Below are positions 8,574 through 16,863 of a DNA stretch of 64,000 nt, in pieces; the first letter of the stretch is position 1, and every line of letters begins with the position of its first letter. The stretch lies in contig NZ_SLXK01000013.1 of assembly GCF_004341035.1 (NCBI RefSeq), positions 37,070 through 101,069 on the forward strand. The letters run 5' to 3'. Source of the stretch: Scopulibacillus darangshiensis (GTDB lineage Bacteria > Bacillota > Bacilli > Bacillales > Sporolactobacillaceae). Below the pieces are notes generated by a model. That model made no database searches, was not told where the DNA came from, and worked only from the letters and a program-made list of their open reading frames with translations. A program made the position numbers and the translations under genes.

Positions 8574-9452
8574 ATGAACAGACGCCTTGCAAAGGACCTC
8601 ATATTGATTATTGCGGGCTCTTTTTTATTTGCTATATCTATTAACTTCTTTGCTATTCCGAACAGGCTTGCTGAAGGCGGCGTAACGGGGCTTTCCATGA
8701 TTACCTTCTATCTGTATAAATGGTCCCCGGGTATTGTCAACTTTATTATCAATACAGCGCTACTAATTATAGGCTACAAACTATTGCCGAAACGAATGAT
8801 CTTTTATTCTATTGTTACGATCTTTCTTACTTCCTTATTCTTGTTTATTACGGAGGGAATGGGTAAATCTTACGGCGACCCTTTAGTAGGAGCTATTTTT
8901 GCCGGGGTCATTATTGGGATAGGTATGGGTCTCATCTTCCGGGCCGGCAGCTCATCGGGCGGCACCGCAATCATCGCCCGAATGCTTAATAAATCCTTCG
9001 GCTGGGAACTTAGCAATTCGATGTTTATTTTAGACGCTTTGGTCGTTATCGGCGGTTATTTTGTCATCGGCCCGTTGCATACAATGTACACGCTTGTTGA
9101 TCTTTTTGTTGGAAAAAAAGTGATTGATTTCGTTATGGAAGGCATCGATACGAAAAAAGCAGTCACGATCGTATCCGACCATGCTTCTGATATCGCTAAA
9201 GCAATTAATGAGGAAATGAAAAAAAGCGCCACCGTCTTCATAGGCTATGGCAGTTATACGAAAGAATCAAGAGAGGTCGTCTATTGCATCATCCGGAGGC
9301 AGGAGTTGTTCCGGTTAAAACAGGTCGTCCACCAAATTGACGATCATCCTTTTGTGATCATTCACGATGTCCGCGATGTCTTCGGCGGAAGCTTCGCTTG
9401 GCTTGAGAATCAAAAAAAGAAGACCAATTTGCCGATTAAGCGAAAAACATAG
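8574..9452 (+). CDS. YitT-family membrane protein (DUF161/DUF2179)
   Basis: Five membrane helices lie in residues about 8-185, starting LILIIAGSFLFAISINFFAIPN and including the family's FRAGSSSGG turn. A soluble DUF2179 domain follows (about 205-285, TVFIGYGSYTKESREVVYCII). Bacillus encodes several paralogues (YitT, YpjC, YqfU, YvjA, YdeO). Their function is not settled. The ATG at 8574 sits six bases after GGGGGTG; a GTG at 8565 overlaps that site and is less likely. It is a single-gene unit between two terminators. Confidence 0.85.
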   Translation: MNRRLAKDLILIIAGSFLFAISINFFAIPNRLAEGGVTGLSMITFYLYKWSPGIVNFIINTALLIIGYKLLPKRMIFYSIVTIFLTSLFLFITEGMGKSYGDPLVGAIFAGVIIGIGMGLIFRAGSSSGGTAIIARMLNKSFGWELSNSMFILDALVVIGGYFVIGPLHTMYTLVDLFVGKKVIDFVMEGIDTKKAVTIVSDHASDIAKAINEEMKKSATVFIGYGSYTKESREVVYCIIRRQELFRLKQVVHQIDDHPFVIIHDVRDVFGGSFAWLENQKKKTNLPIKRKT

Positions 9453-9461
9453 ACTTGAAGG

Positions 9462-9485
9462 AAGGGAGTTGAACTCCCTTTTTTT
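9462..9485 (+). terminator. Intrinsic terminator
   Basis: AAGGGAGTT pairs with the following AACTCCCTT, then TTTTT. It ends the YitT-family gene and separates it from the convergent toxin gene. Confidence 0.85.
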
Positions 9486-9506
9486 GTAATAAAATATTAT
9501 AAGGTA

Positions 9507-9821
9507 TTAAAGAAGGTTAAGCCAATTTCTTCTGCTTAATAGGGTTCTGATAATTGTCACGGTTTTTTCCATATCGGAAACCACATAAAAGACAATGTAA
9601 TTATCCACAATAAGTTTTCGAATGCCTTGAAGAGCTAGCGTATCATCACTCACTATAGCATGTCTTAATGGCATTTCTTCCAAATCCATGATGGCTGCTC
9701 CAATTTTCGAAAGCAACATTTGGGCTTTAAGGGGTTCCCTAAGCTCTTTTGCAATATATGTTGCAATCCCTTGCAAATCACTTTCAGCGTTACTCGTGAT
9801 CACGACATTATAGGTAATCAT
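9507..9821 (-). CDS. ParE/RelE-family toxin of a type II toxin-antitoxin pair
   Basis: A 104-residue protein with the ParE/RelE fold pattern: VVITSNAESDLQGIATYI at the N-terminus, a central IRKLIVDNYIVFYVV strand pair and a C-terminal VTIIRTLLSRRNW. Members either cleave ribosome-bound mRNA (RelE) or poison gyrase (ParE), and the sequence alone does not decide which. Its start overlaps the stop of the upstream antitoxin gene by four bases, as usual for such operons. Confidence 0.82.
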   Translation of the reverse strand: MITYNVVITSNAESDLQGIATYIAKELREPLKAQMLLSKIGAAIMDLEEMPLRHAIVSDDTLALQGIRKLIVDNYIVFYVVSDMEKTVTIIRTLLSRRNWLNLL

Positions 9822-10078
9822 TCTATACTATTCTGGATATCGTCCAGAGCTTCACGAAAAGATCTCGTTTTATTTCCCTTCATTGAGGCAATGCCCTCAT
9901 TGATAAGCTTACCAAGTTCAAACTTTCCTGCGAGACTCTCAAAGGTTTCAATACTCATTACTGCTAAATCGCCTTTGCCGTTTTTGGTGATATATACTGG
10001 CTCAGAATGTTCATGGCAAAAATCTGATATCTCATTATATTTATTTCGCAAATCGGAACTTGGTCTAATATTTGGCAA
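9818..10078 (-). CDS. Phd/YefM-family antitoxin
   Basis: An 86-residue protein with the Phd/YefM N-terminal DNA-binding pattern (PNIRPSSDLRNKYNEISDFC, then PVYITKNGKGDLAVMS). The C-terminal tail would bind the toxin encoded immediately downstream. I chose the TTG at 10076-10078 because it lies seven bases after a GGAGGTG ribosome binding site; the longer ATG frame (10102) adds residues that do not fit the family. The gene is first in the operon, consistent with autoregulation. Confidence 0.82.
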   Translation of the reverse strand: MPNIRPSSDLRNKYNEISDFCHEHSEPVYITKNGKGDLAVMSIETFESLAGKFELGKLINEGIASMKGNKTRSFREALDDIQNSIE

Positions 10079-10183
10079 GAAAAAACACCTCCAAATCATC
10101 ATATCAATATTATACCTTAATAACGATATATCATGAAGGTCTTTATAAGTAAATAGGCTTGCCTATTATATTTTAATTTCACA

Positions 10184-10213
10184 TAAAAAGGGGGGTTTTG
10201 CCGAAAGCCCCCT
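10184..10213 (-). terminator. Intrinsic terminator of the peroxidase-like gene
   Basis: On the minus strand GGGGG and CCCCC form a stem around CTTTCGGCAAAA, followed by CTTTTTATG. It lies just after the stop at 10227. Confidence 0.7.
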
Positions 10214-10226
10214 TCCATTAAAGTAT

Positions 10227-10682
10227 TTAGTCATTATTAGATGCGGAAGTCGCAGCGTTTCCCATAGAAATTGAAAGCCGATTCCAGCAATTGATTTGAT
10301 TGATGAGAATTACAAGATCGACATATTCCTTCTCACTGTAATGCTCCCGCACGCGGTGATAAAGCTCATCGGGTACACGCTTATTTGCGATCAGGGTCAC
10401 ATGTTCGGTCAGCTCCAGAGCAGCTTTTTCCGCATCTGAGTAAAACGTGCAATCCTCCCAGGCACTGACACAGTATAATCGCTGTTCCGTCTCACCCATC
10501 TTTCGGGCATCAGCTGTATGCATGTTGAGACAGAAGGCACAGCCATTTATTTGTGATGCCCGAATTTTTACAAGCTCACGAAGTTTGCGGTCCAGCCCTG
10601 TAGTTTTTGTATACTTCTCCATTTCATGCATAATTTTAATAGCTTCTGGGGCCAAATCGTAATAATTAACGCGTTGCTCCAT
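10227..10682 (-). CDS. Carboxymuconolactone decarboxylase / AhpD-like family protein
   Basis: A 151-residue all-helical protein with the AhpD-type motif INGCAFCLNMHTADARKMGE, that is Cys-x2-Cys-x3-His, the peroxidase active site of AhpD-like proteins. ELVKIRASQ before it is also typical. It probably reduces peroxides with the two cysteines or acts as a thiol-dependent stress protein. The ribosome binding site AGGAGGGA lies upstream of the ATG. It sits downstream of a DinB-family gene on the same strand with an 11-base gap, so the two are probably cotranscribed. Confidence 0.85.
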   Translation of the reverse strand: MEQRVNYYDLAPEAIKIMHEMEKYTKTTGLDRKLRELVKIRASQINGCAFCLNMHTADARKMGETEQRLYCVSAWEDCTFYSDAEKAALELTEHVTLIANKRVPDELYHRVREHYSEKEYVDLVILINQINCWNRLSISMGNAATSASNND

Positions 10683-10693
10683 TCCAATCCCTC

Positions 10694-11200
10694 CTAAGAT
10701 AATCTAATTTCCGATTTGATTTCTTCTATTTGTGCAATGTGCCGCGCTTCATGCAAATAAATAAAGTCAACCCATTGATTCAAAGGCAAGTCACCGAACA
10801 CAAGATGTTTGACTGATTTCCTAGCCAATACCGTCTTGTCTTCTACCGAACTAAGAATAGACAAGAGCGCACTTCTTGAGTCATTTAATAGGTCAATGAT
10901 TTGTTGAACATCAAATGGTTCGGTATCTGGCTTAATAAAATCCGGAGCGTTAACCTTCCTCGATCGGTCTAATGCAAGGGTTATTTCCTTTGGCTCTGCC
11001 TTGCTATCCGCATTTGTCAGTCCCGAAGCGATAACATCTGAAGTTGATTTTTCTGCTAGGATTAGGTGATGGCACACTTGAGCTATACTCCACGTATCAC
11101 GGTCGGGCTTGCTGTTAAAGGTATCAAAGTCAAGGGAATCAATCTCGTTAATTAGTCTATTCCTTGTTTTAACAAGATTACTATTTTCTAATTTATTCAT
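10694..11200 (-). CDS. DinB-family (DinB_2) protein
   Basis: About 168 residues with the DinB four-helix pattern. The metal-binding histidines are visible in AQVCHHLILAE (residues about 45) and in LHEARHIAQIEEI near the C-terminus. Members of this family are putative thiol-dependent S-transferases linked to bacillithiol metabolism in Bacillus. The ATG at 11200 has an AGGAG site seven bases upstream; the ATG at 11206 is too close to it. Confidence 0.83.
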   Translation of the reverse strand: MNKLENSNLVKTRNRLINEIDSLDFDTFNSKPDRDTWSIAQVCHHLILAEKSTSDVIASGLTNADSKAEPKEITLALDRSRKVNAPDFIKPDTEPFDVQQIIDLLNDSRSALLSILSSVEDKTVLARKSVKHLVFGDLPLNQWVDFIYLHEARHIAQIEEIKSEIRLS

Positions 11201-11286
11201 GGACATTCTCCTTTCGCAAATTCGGCCTCCTTTTTATATTCGAGATATTAAAGAGAACTCCTTGATTTTGTGCTTCACTGTTCTTT

Positions 11287-11487
11287 TTAAAATGAAACGA
11301 AAAATTGATGTTCCTTTTGCGGTGCAATGTGGTGAAAGCATCCTGAGTCATATACAATATCGTATTTCCCTTCTTCTATATCTAGGTCAAAAATGTTCTT
11401 ATGAATAAAATTAATAACGACTGATCTATGTGTCGCGCTTTCAGACTGCAATGACGCGAGGAAGGATGTTGCGGTATTAATAGGCAA
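11287..11487 (-). pseudogene. Internal fragment of a class I SAM-dependent methyltransferase
   Basis: The frame contains INFIHKNIFDLDIEEG and KYDIVYDSGCFHHIAP, which matches the post-motif-I region of class I methyltransferases (the acidic ribose-binding strand and the FHH motif). The GxGxG SAM-binding loop is missing at the N-terminus and the C-terminal half is missing after HHIAP. This is a decayed remnant, not a working gene. Confidence 0.65.
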
Positions 11488-11584
11488 GTTAATACTATTG
11501 AATAAAAAAGATGTGGGAAACGCACCTTAAAGGTGTTAAGATATCGCTTCTTAACAAAACCCTGTACAGAAGGAGTGTTTTGAT

Positions 11585-11857
11585 TTGGCTCAAAATAATC
11601 AAAATCTGCAGCAAGCGATTAATGCGGCTCAGCAAGCACAGCAAGCTGTCCAACAAGCACAATCCAGTACTAACCCACAGGCAATGCAGCAAGCCCAGCA
11701 ACAATTGCAGCAGGCTCAACAGCAGTTGCAACAGGCCCAAACTGAAGGTCAAGCAACAGCGCAACAAAATCAGGAATTACAGCAAGCCCAACAACAATTA
11801 CAACAAGCTCAACAATCTATCCAGCAAAGTCAACAACAGCAAAATCAATACAAATAA
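11585..11857 (+). CDS. Glutamine/alanine-rich low-complexity small protein
   Basis: Ninety residues, roughly half Gln, with repeats of the type QQAQQQLQQAQ. It starts at a TTG seven bases after AGAAGGAG and ends before a clean terminator, so it looks like a real monocistronic gene. The heptad-like spacing of Ala and Leu suggests a helical coiled coil. No membrane segment or signal peptide is present. I do not recognise a family. It recalls spore-associated or coat-like low-complexity proteins of Bacilli, but the gamma-type SASP motif (TEFASET) is absent. The antisense Leu-rich frame is a shadow of the repeats. Confidence 0.7.
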   Translation: MAQNNQNLQQAINAAQQAQQAVQQAQSSTNPQAMQQAQQQLQQAQQQLQQAQTEGQATAQQNQELQQAQQQLQQAQQSIQQSQQQQNQYK

Positions 11858-11860
11858 TTT

Positions 11861-11886
11861 ATTGTCCCCTTTACGGGGACAATTTC
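11861..11886 (+). terminator. Intrinsic terminator
   Basis: ATTGTCCCC and GGGGACAAT form a 9-bp stem around TTTAC, followed by TTTC. It lies four bases after the stop of the Gln-rich gene. Confidence 0.85.
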
Positions 11887-11932
11887 TTCACTGTATTGTA
11901 AAAATTTAGGAAGTTTATTTTGACGACTGTTT

Positions 11933-13717
11933 TCATTTTGGGGGATCTAGAGTGACAGCGGTATCTCCTGGTTCACCCTTTACTTGACCATCGTGTGTCG
12001 AAAACGCAAGTTTACCGGATGGTGTTAAAAGAAATAATAACAAGCTTTTGTCATTGCGTTCATTAAGACATTGCTCAAAGTTTTTTTCTGTTAACCTCGT
12101 CGTACGGAATTGAAATCCGAGTTCAACCCGTTTATTCAATTCCTCCCACGATATATTTTCCTTTGTTAAAATACGCCTTTCATATTTGTCCGCAAGGTCC
12201 TTAAGATTACCCCCGTGCTCATTATACAGACTAAAGATATTATGCCGTCCCATCTCCTGAACAAAGGCCGTACAAACTAAAGCATTATACGAGTTCACTT
12301 CGGACGCTGCAATCATGTATTCATACGGCGATAGATCTATATTATAATCGTGAAGTTCAGACAATATCTCCCCATTATAGGTTTCGATATCTGTACTTCG
12401 AGCGGATTCCAGATTCTTCCACGAAGAATCTGCCAACAATACAGGGATATTCAATTCTTTCATCACCTTTGCCAAACCGATGCTAAAGGGATTGCTGCCG
12501 ACAATCAAAACACCAGGGTGGCCACTGATAGCAAGACCGATTTTTTTAGCCAACCATTGGATGGAAAACCCATGCGCAACCACCGTTGCAAATACGAGCC
12601 CAAGCGTCAGCGGTATAACGAGCTTTGCATCAGCAAACCCAGCATCTAACAAGACACTGGCAAAGTAACCAGAAACGGTTAACGCTACGATTCCACGGGG
12701 CGCAATCCAACCAATTAGCGTTTTCTCCTGATTCGTAACATCCGTATTTATCGTCGAGATCCAGATTGATAGGGGACGGACAATGAACATCATCAAAAGC
12801 AAATAACCGATGATATGCCAATTTAATATCTCCAGAAGTGTTTCTTTTGTGAGTGATGCTGTTATCATGACATATACTGCTGATATCAGCAGCACGGATA
12901 CGTTTTCCTTAAAGTGACGCATATCACGAAACGATGGTCTGTGCATGTTGGCGAGTTTGATCCCCATCGCAGTGACGGCGAGCAAACCTGTTTCATGCTT
13001 AATTTCATCGGCCACCGTAAAGCAAACTGTAACAAAGGACAATACAATGGGGGACCTTAGAAACTCGGGAACATGGCCTTTTTCGAAAGCCCAACCCACT
13101 ATAACTCCGCACACCCACCCGAGAATAGCGGCAGCGAGGGCCCCAAGGAAGAAAAAGAGTAAAGCTATTGCAGTATCTTCTTCAGATATGAGAAAATGAA
13201 TGATTTCAAATGCAAAGACGGCAAGCAAAGCCCCTAACGGATCAACAATAATACCTTCCCATTTTAAAATAGTTGCGGGGCGGGGTTTCAATTTCGCCTG
13301 ACGTAAAAGCGGTAAAATCACTGTCGGGCCGGTAACGATAAAAAGACCGCCAATGACAAAAGCAACCACCCATGATAGTCCAGCTACATAGTGAGCGGCA
13401 AATGAGCCCAGGATCCACGCAATAAAAGCCCCTACTGTAATAATTCGAATAATAGGCCGGGCAAGCCCGCTGATCTCCCGGAAATCCAGATTTAGACTCC
13501 CTTCAAATAGAATAATCGCAACAGCAATTGAAATAAAAGGCTGGAATAGATTCCCAAATGCTTCTTCCGGGTTTATAATGCCGAAAATCGGTCCCGCAAG
13601 CAACCCGGCAAGGGACATGGCAACAATGGCAGGAAATCGAAATTGCCAGGCAAGCCATTGGGCACTAATGCCAATAGCGCCTATCATGATAATTTGAAGT
13701 AATAATGAGTCAACCAT
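11933..13717 (-). CDS. CPA1-family cation:proton antiporter with C-terminal TrkA-N-like domain
   Basis: A 594-residue protein. Residues 1-390 hold about twelve membrane helices with CPA features: SLAGLLAGPIFG, FEGSLNLDFREI, GLFIVTGPTVILPLLRQ and WEGIIVDPLGALLAVF, where the Asp of VDP corresponds to the transport site. Residues about 395-590 are soluble: GVLIVGSNPFSIGLAKVMKE is a Rossmann-type nucleotide-binding start and AAS EVNSYNALV fits TrkA-N. It exchanges Na+ or K+ for protons across the cytoplasmic membrane, with nucleotide gating likely. The ribosome binding site is CAGGAG, nine bases from the ATG. It is monocistronic. Confidence 0.88.
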   Translation of the reverse strand: MVDSLLLQIIMIGAIGISAQWLAWQFRFPAIVAMSLAGLLAGPIFGIINPEEAFGNLFQPFISIAVAIILFEGSLNLDFREISGLARPIIRIITVGAFIAWILGSFAAHYVAGLSWVVAFVIGGLFIVTGPTVILPLLRQAKLKPRPATILKWEGIIVDPLGALLAVFAFEIIHFLISEEDTAIALLFFFLGALAAAILGWVCGVIVGWAFEKGHVPEFLRSPIVLSFVTVCFTVADEIKHETGLLAVTAMGIKLANMHRPSFRDMRHFKENVSVLLISAVYVMITASLTKETLLEILNWHIIGYLLLMMFIVRPLSIWISTINTDVTNQEKTLIGWIAPRGIVALTVSGYFASVLLDAGFADAKLVIPLTLGLVFATVVAHGFSIQWLAKKIGLAISGHPGVLIVGSNPFSIGLAKVMKELNIPVLLADSSWKNLESARSTDIETYNGEILSELHDYNIDLSPYEYMIAASEVNSYNALVCTAFVQEMGRHNIFSLYNEHGGNLKDLADKYERRILTKENISWEELNKRVELGFQFRTTRLTEKNFEQCLNERNDKSLLLFLLTPSGKLAFSTHDGQVKGEPGDTAVTLDPPK

Positions 13718-13999
13718 ATTTAAAACTCCTGATCAGTTGTTATTTGTTAGCATTTTCTATACGGATTTTAGTCCTCAAAGGTATTCGCATGTCTGTCCCT
13801 CTTTTCCATATCTATACCTTTAATGGATTTTATCATGTCCAAATATGATCTTTTTTATGAAAATTGGAGAAAGTGAACGGCCAATTGAAACGGTACTTTA
13901 TTCCAAATTACCTTTTTGTTAAACGAAAGATCCTAGTTAGCTCAAAAGGGCCATTAAAATTCTATATAAAATGGATGAATGCGATCGTTTAAACAATAC
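13718..13999. other. Intergenic region upstream of the antiporter gene
   Basis: AT-rich region carrying the antiporter promoter and leader. A short open frame on the plus strand (about 13865-13990, with GQLKRYFIPNYLFVKRK) looks coding-like, but I cannot assign it. No other feature is seen. Confidence 0.3.
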
Positions 14000-14197
14000 T
14001 CAATTCTTTGTCTGAAATTTTCCAAGTGACCTTTCCAAGGCCTTTTCAATAGGGAAAAAATCCACTTCCAGGCTTTCAGAACTAGTTGTGGGTTCTCCAC
14101 CGATCGGTTTCCCTAAAAACAATGTATTACAAATGGAGCCCCTTACATTTTGAAATATTCCACAAAAATTTGAAACTATATGCTTTGGTGTTGTCAT
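14000..14197 (-). pseudogene. C-terminal fragment of a Nudix hydrolase
   Basis: The frame ends with LFLGKPIGGEPTTSSES, then LEVDFFPIEKAL, a pattern typical of the strand and helix after the Nudix box (residue exchange LxPSSE...EVxFxP). The Nudix box itself and the N-terminus are missing, replaced by unrelated sequence. It is a gene remnant directly downstream of the cytidine deaminase. Confidence 0.5.
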
Positions 14198-14224
14198 ATA
14201 TTCCGTTTCTGTGGAAAAAAGTAC

Positions 14225-14656
14225 TTATTCTAAATTGCTTGTATACTTTTCTGGTAGTAATTCCATGACGTTGCACTTTACTAACACTCCAATGTAGTTA
14301 ATGATGACATCAGTATCTTTTCCGTAGTCGCTTATTAACTCACGACACATACCACACGGGGCTACAACCCAACATTTTTCTATATTTTCCTGAGGATGAG
14401 GGTGTGCAACTGCTACAATCGTTTCAAATTCATGGTCTCCTTCTGAAATCGACTTTCCCATAGCCATTGCTTCACCGCATACCGTTATTCTGCCAACATT
14501 TGCTTCAACATGTACCGCCGCAAAGACATTACCTGATGTTGTTCTTACCGCTGAACCAATATGGTGTCGGCCATACTTATAATTTTTTTCAATGACTTCT
14601 TCTGCCGCCTTAATCAATTCATAATCTCTATTTTCCAAAGGTCTTACATTTAACAT
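14225..14656 (-). CDS. Cytidine deaminase-family protein
   Basis: 143 residues with the zinc-dependent deaminase signature. HVEAN and VCGEAMAMG supply the substrate-binding Glu, the first zinc Cys and the catalytic Glu; PCGMCRE supplies the other two zinc cysteines. It should deaminate cytidine or deoxycytidine, or a related nucleoside such as blasticidin S (the divergent CGE in place of CAE and the long N-terminus leave this open). The ribosome binding site is weak. A degraded open frame at about 14660-14845 precedes it on the same strand. Confidence 0.82.
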   Translation of the reverse strand: MLNVRPLENRDYELIKAAEEVIEKNYKYGRHHIGSAVRTTSGNVFAAVHVEANVGRITVCGEAMAMGKSISEGDHEFETIVAVAHPHPQENIEKCWVVAPCGMCRELISDYGKDTDVIINYIGVLVKCNVMELLPEKYTSNLE

Positions 14657-15028
14657 TTTAAAAATACCCCCAATATCGAATTAATGTCCTACACTCAATA
14701 GAATTTTCCCGGTACTCTGGCGGCTTTCTATCCATTAGCAACTGATCGCCAACAGAAACACCTGGTATCCATTCATCCAAAAGGAGGTATTCCCCAGATA
14801 AACACCCTTTCTCCCGACCTTTTATCGACTTTGGTGGCTAATGCTTATGAAGTCCTTTTCTCCCATTTCAATTGACTGTTTTCGGCTTCATCCATAAAGA
14901 AAACTCGCCGATTGGCGAGCCTTTGGCGAAGACAGAGGCGTAGTTGCACTTATGTGCGTCAGAAAGTTATACTTTCTGATTAACTTATAAAAGCCCTTTA
15001 GAAAAGGGCTTTTATAATTAAAAATTTA
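14657..15028 (-). repeat. Repeat element with hairpins plus an unidentified gene remnant
   Basis: About 14886-14985 carries a run of small palindromes: CTCGCCGATTGGCGAG, GCACTTATGTGC and AGAAAGTTATACTTTCT. I recognise this as a dispersed Bacillaceae intergenic repeat. On the minus strand, about 14660-14845 is an open frame with no usable start (including EYLLLDEWIPGVSVGDQLL) ending just before the cytidine deaminase start. It looks like a truncated gene, family unknown. Confidence 0.45.
14986..15017 (-). terminator. Intrinsic terminator of the GNAT gene (possibly bidirectional)
   Basis: ATAAAAGCCCTTT and AAAGGGCTTTTAT form a near-perfect stem; the stem's own A/T ends supply T-runs on both strands. 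It lies 12 bases after the stop at 15029. Confidence 0.8.
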
Positions 15029-15784
15029 CTACTCATAAACCTTTTGAACCTCATATTGGAAACCATGGTATTGATAGTTTTGCTTTCGATACATCTCCCT
15101 TGCCGTATCTTCCCCGTCCGCGACTAATATGACCGGTTTATCGGGAAAACTGTCCATTACGAATCGCTGCAGAGCTGAACCAATTCCTTTTCTTTGACAG
15201 GCTTCCAAAACGGACAAATTATCAATCTCCACCGATTTATCAGAAATAATGACATCCACTGAACCGGCTGGAATCCCCTCGTAAAAAGCAATGACTTGCA
15301 TAACATTTTTATCCGTAAAATTCCATTTGTGCAAGCCTACCTTTTGCTTTGCAAATGCTTCTCCAAATTGCAGATCTTCTTCATATTGAAGTTTCAAATA
15401 TGCCTCAAAGTTCTCCTCTGTCACTTGTAAGACTTCAAGATTCGAATTTTTCCTCACAACCGGAAAGTGATCTGGTTGGATCGAATACAATTCCAAATAA
15501 CCAGAGTCATAACAAAATTCACGAAAATAAGCCATTAACTCCTTGATAGGTTTTTGATTTTCTGGAAAATAAAATTTCACATGATTTTGACCACGGCTCT
15601 TATGAAACTTCCGTAAATATTCCGCTGACTGTTTGAATTCATCCAAGGATGGTATTCGCTTAAATTCAATAAAATTACTGTCATACATGCTAAGCATTTC
15701 TGGAAAATGATAATGTCTGTATAATTCATTTTCTGCTATAACTTGACCTACTGTCTGGATATCTTTAAATGTAAAAACGCTCAT
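15029..15784 (-). CDS. GNAT-family N-acetyltransferase
   Basis: 251 residues. The C-terminal half carries the GNAT core: GIPAGSVDVIISDKSVEIDNLSV, then the acetyl-CoA loop ACQRKGIGSALQRF (Q/R-x2-G-x-G/A) and a final YRKQNYQYHGF. The N-terminal 120 residues look like a second, degenerate GNAT-like domain. The acceptor is unknown. The ribosome binding site is AAAGGAGA. It is transcribed away from the oxidoreductase operon start but in the same direction, with a 33-base gap. Confidence 0.8.
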   Translation of the reverse strand: MSVFTFKDIQTVGQVIAENELYRHYHFPEMLSMYDSNFIEFKRIPSLDEFKQSAEYLRKFHKSRGQNHVKFYFPENQKPIKELMAYFREFCYDSGYLELYSIQPDHFPVVRKNSNLEVLQVTEENFEAYLKLQYEEDLQFGEAFAKQKVGLHKWNFTDKNVMQVIAFYEGIPAGSVDVIISDKSVEIDNLSVLEACQRKGIGSALQRFVMDSFPDKPVILVADGEDTAREMYRKQNYQYHGFQYEVQKVYE

Positions 15785-15817
15785 AGGTTTATCTCCTTTT
15801 ATCCTGCCCCCGGTAAA

Positions 15818-16360
15818 TCAATTAATAGTCGAAACAAGAGATTCAAGGACTGATTTTAACTGCGCCTCTGTCGTGGAATCTATGATTTCAGCTTTGTTAT
15901 TGATCTTGGTTCCTACAACAGGAATTTGCAGGGTGCACGCCTTTGGTATGTTTGCCTCGATCATCTCAAGGGTAAGCATAATCGACTCATGCGCTTTATC
16001 TCCGCCAGTGATCCGCGAAGAGGCACTGATAACTGCAACCGGCTTCCCCATGAATTCCCCTGATGACACAACCCAGTCAAGTGCATTTTTTAGTACGCCC
16101 GGTACCCCTCTAGCGTACTCCGGGGTACATATTATGACGCCATCAGACTCTTTAAGCTGATCACGATAATCTTTAACGGAACTCGGGGGATCATCTGTGT
16201 CTAGCTCAGGATTAAAGTGGGGTAAGTGTTCCAACCCTTCATAAAAGGTAAAGTCGATAATTTCCGATTTCAAACTTGAAACGGCATATAAAACATTAGT
16301 GTTAGAGGAAGTCTTCCTCAGACTTCCAGAGATAGCGAGGATCTTAATTCTTTCATTCAT
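15818..16360 (-). CDS. NADPH-dependent FMN reductase family flavoprotein
   Basis: 180 residues with a flavodoxin-like fold. ILAISGSLRKTSSNTNVL is the phosphate-binding loop, and TPEYARGVPGVLKNALDWV is the family's signature for FMN/NADPH contact. It probably reduces quinones, azo compounds or FMN in the cytoplasm. Its ATG overlaps the stop of the upstream SRPBCC frame (ATGA), so the two were translated together before the upstream gene was frameshifted. Confidence 0.87.
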   Translation of the reverse strand: MNERIKILAISGSLRKTSSNTNVLYAVSSLKSEIIDFTFYEGLEHLPHFNPELDTDDPPSSVKDYRDQLKESDGVIICTPEYARGVPGVLKNALDWVVSSGEFMGKPVAVISASSRITGGDKAHESIMLTLEMIEANIPKACTLQIPVVGTKINNKAEIIDSTTEAQLKSVLESLVSTIN

Positions 16361-16838
16361 TTGATCGCCTCAATTTTATCAGCATACTGTTCATGCCACT
16401 TTTTCCATTCTTCTTTCGGGAAATTCATTGGGCTGCCATTAAGTAAAGCAGATAGCATATCAAGGCAGACATGCCATCCTGCCAAATCCTTTGATGTATG
16501 GTCATTCAAGGTATTTATAAATTCTTTTAATACTAACAAACAGCCATCAGATTCAGGATGCAATTCAAAACGGACCCGGCCGTCTCCCCAATCGAATTCC
16601 AGGATAGAGCCTTTCTTGAAATCCGTTATCTTAATATCAAATGACTCACCGGTTCCGTCATTCATATTAAACTTGATTGTTCCTCCACTCCCGAGATCCA
16701 CAACTTCAAGATTAGACATCCATTTCTCTAATTTATTATTCTCCGTTAAAGTGTCCATACCTCTTCAGTTGAAAACTTTAGATGCCGGTCAAATTCGGCG
16801 ATTGCCCCGCTTTCGACCTTCTTAATTTCTGCTGACAT
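16357..16838 (-). pseudogene. SRPBCC/AHSA1-family protein, interrupted by a single-base frameshift
   Basis: The true start is an ATG at 16836-16838 behind GGAGGAATG. It encodes SAEIKKVESGAIAEF and FSTEEVWTL, then meets TAA. The family continues with LTENNKLEKW, which is present one frame away (frame 16357-16758). CTTTAACG at about 16742-16750 reads as CTTTTAACG with one T lost, which would restore one continuous protein of about 160 residues. The rest (IKITDFKKGSILEFDW, LAGWHVCLDML) is intact AHSA1-type ligand-binding fold. This is either a recent mutation or an error in a T-run. Confidence 0.72.
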
Positions 16839-16863
16839 CTTTCATTCCTCCTCGCTTTCTTAT

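Noticed and set aside
11495..11767. Antisense Leu-rich ORF opposite the Gln-rich gene
   Set aside because: It is the complement of CAG/CAA repeats. The plus frame has the ribosome binding site and terminator.
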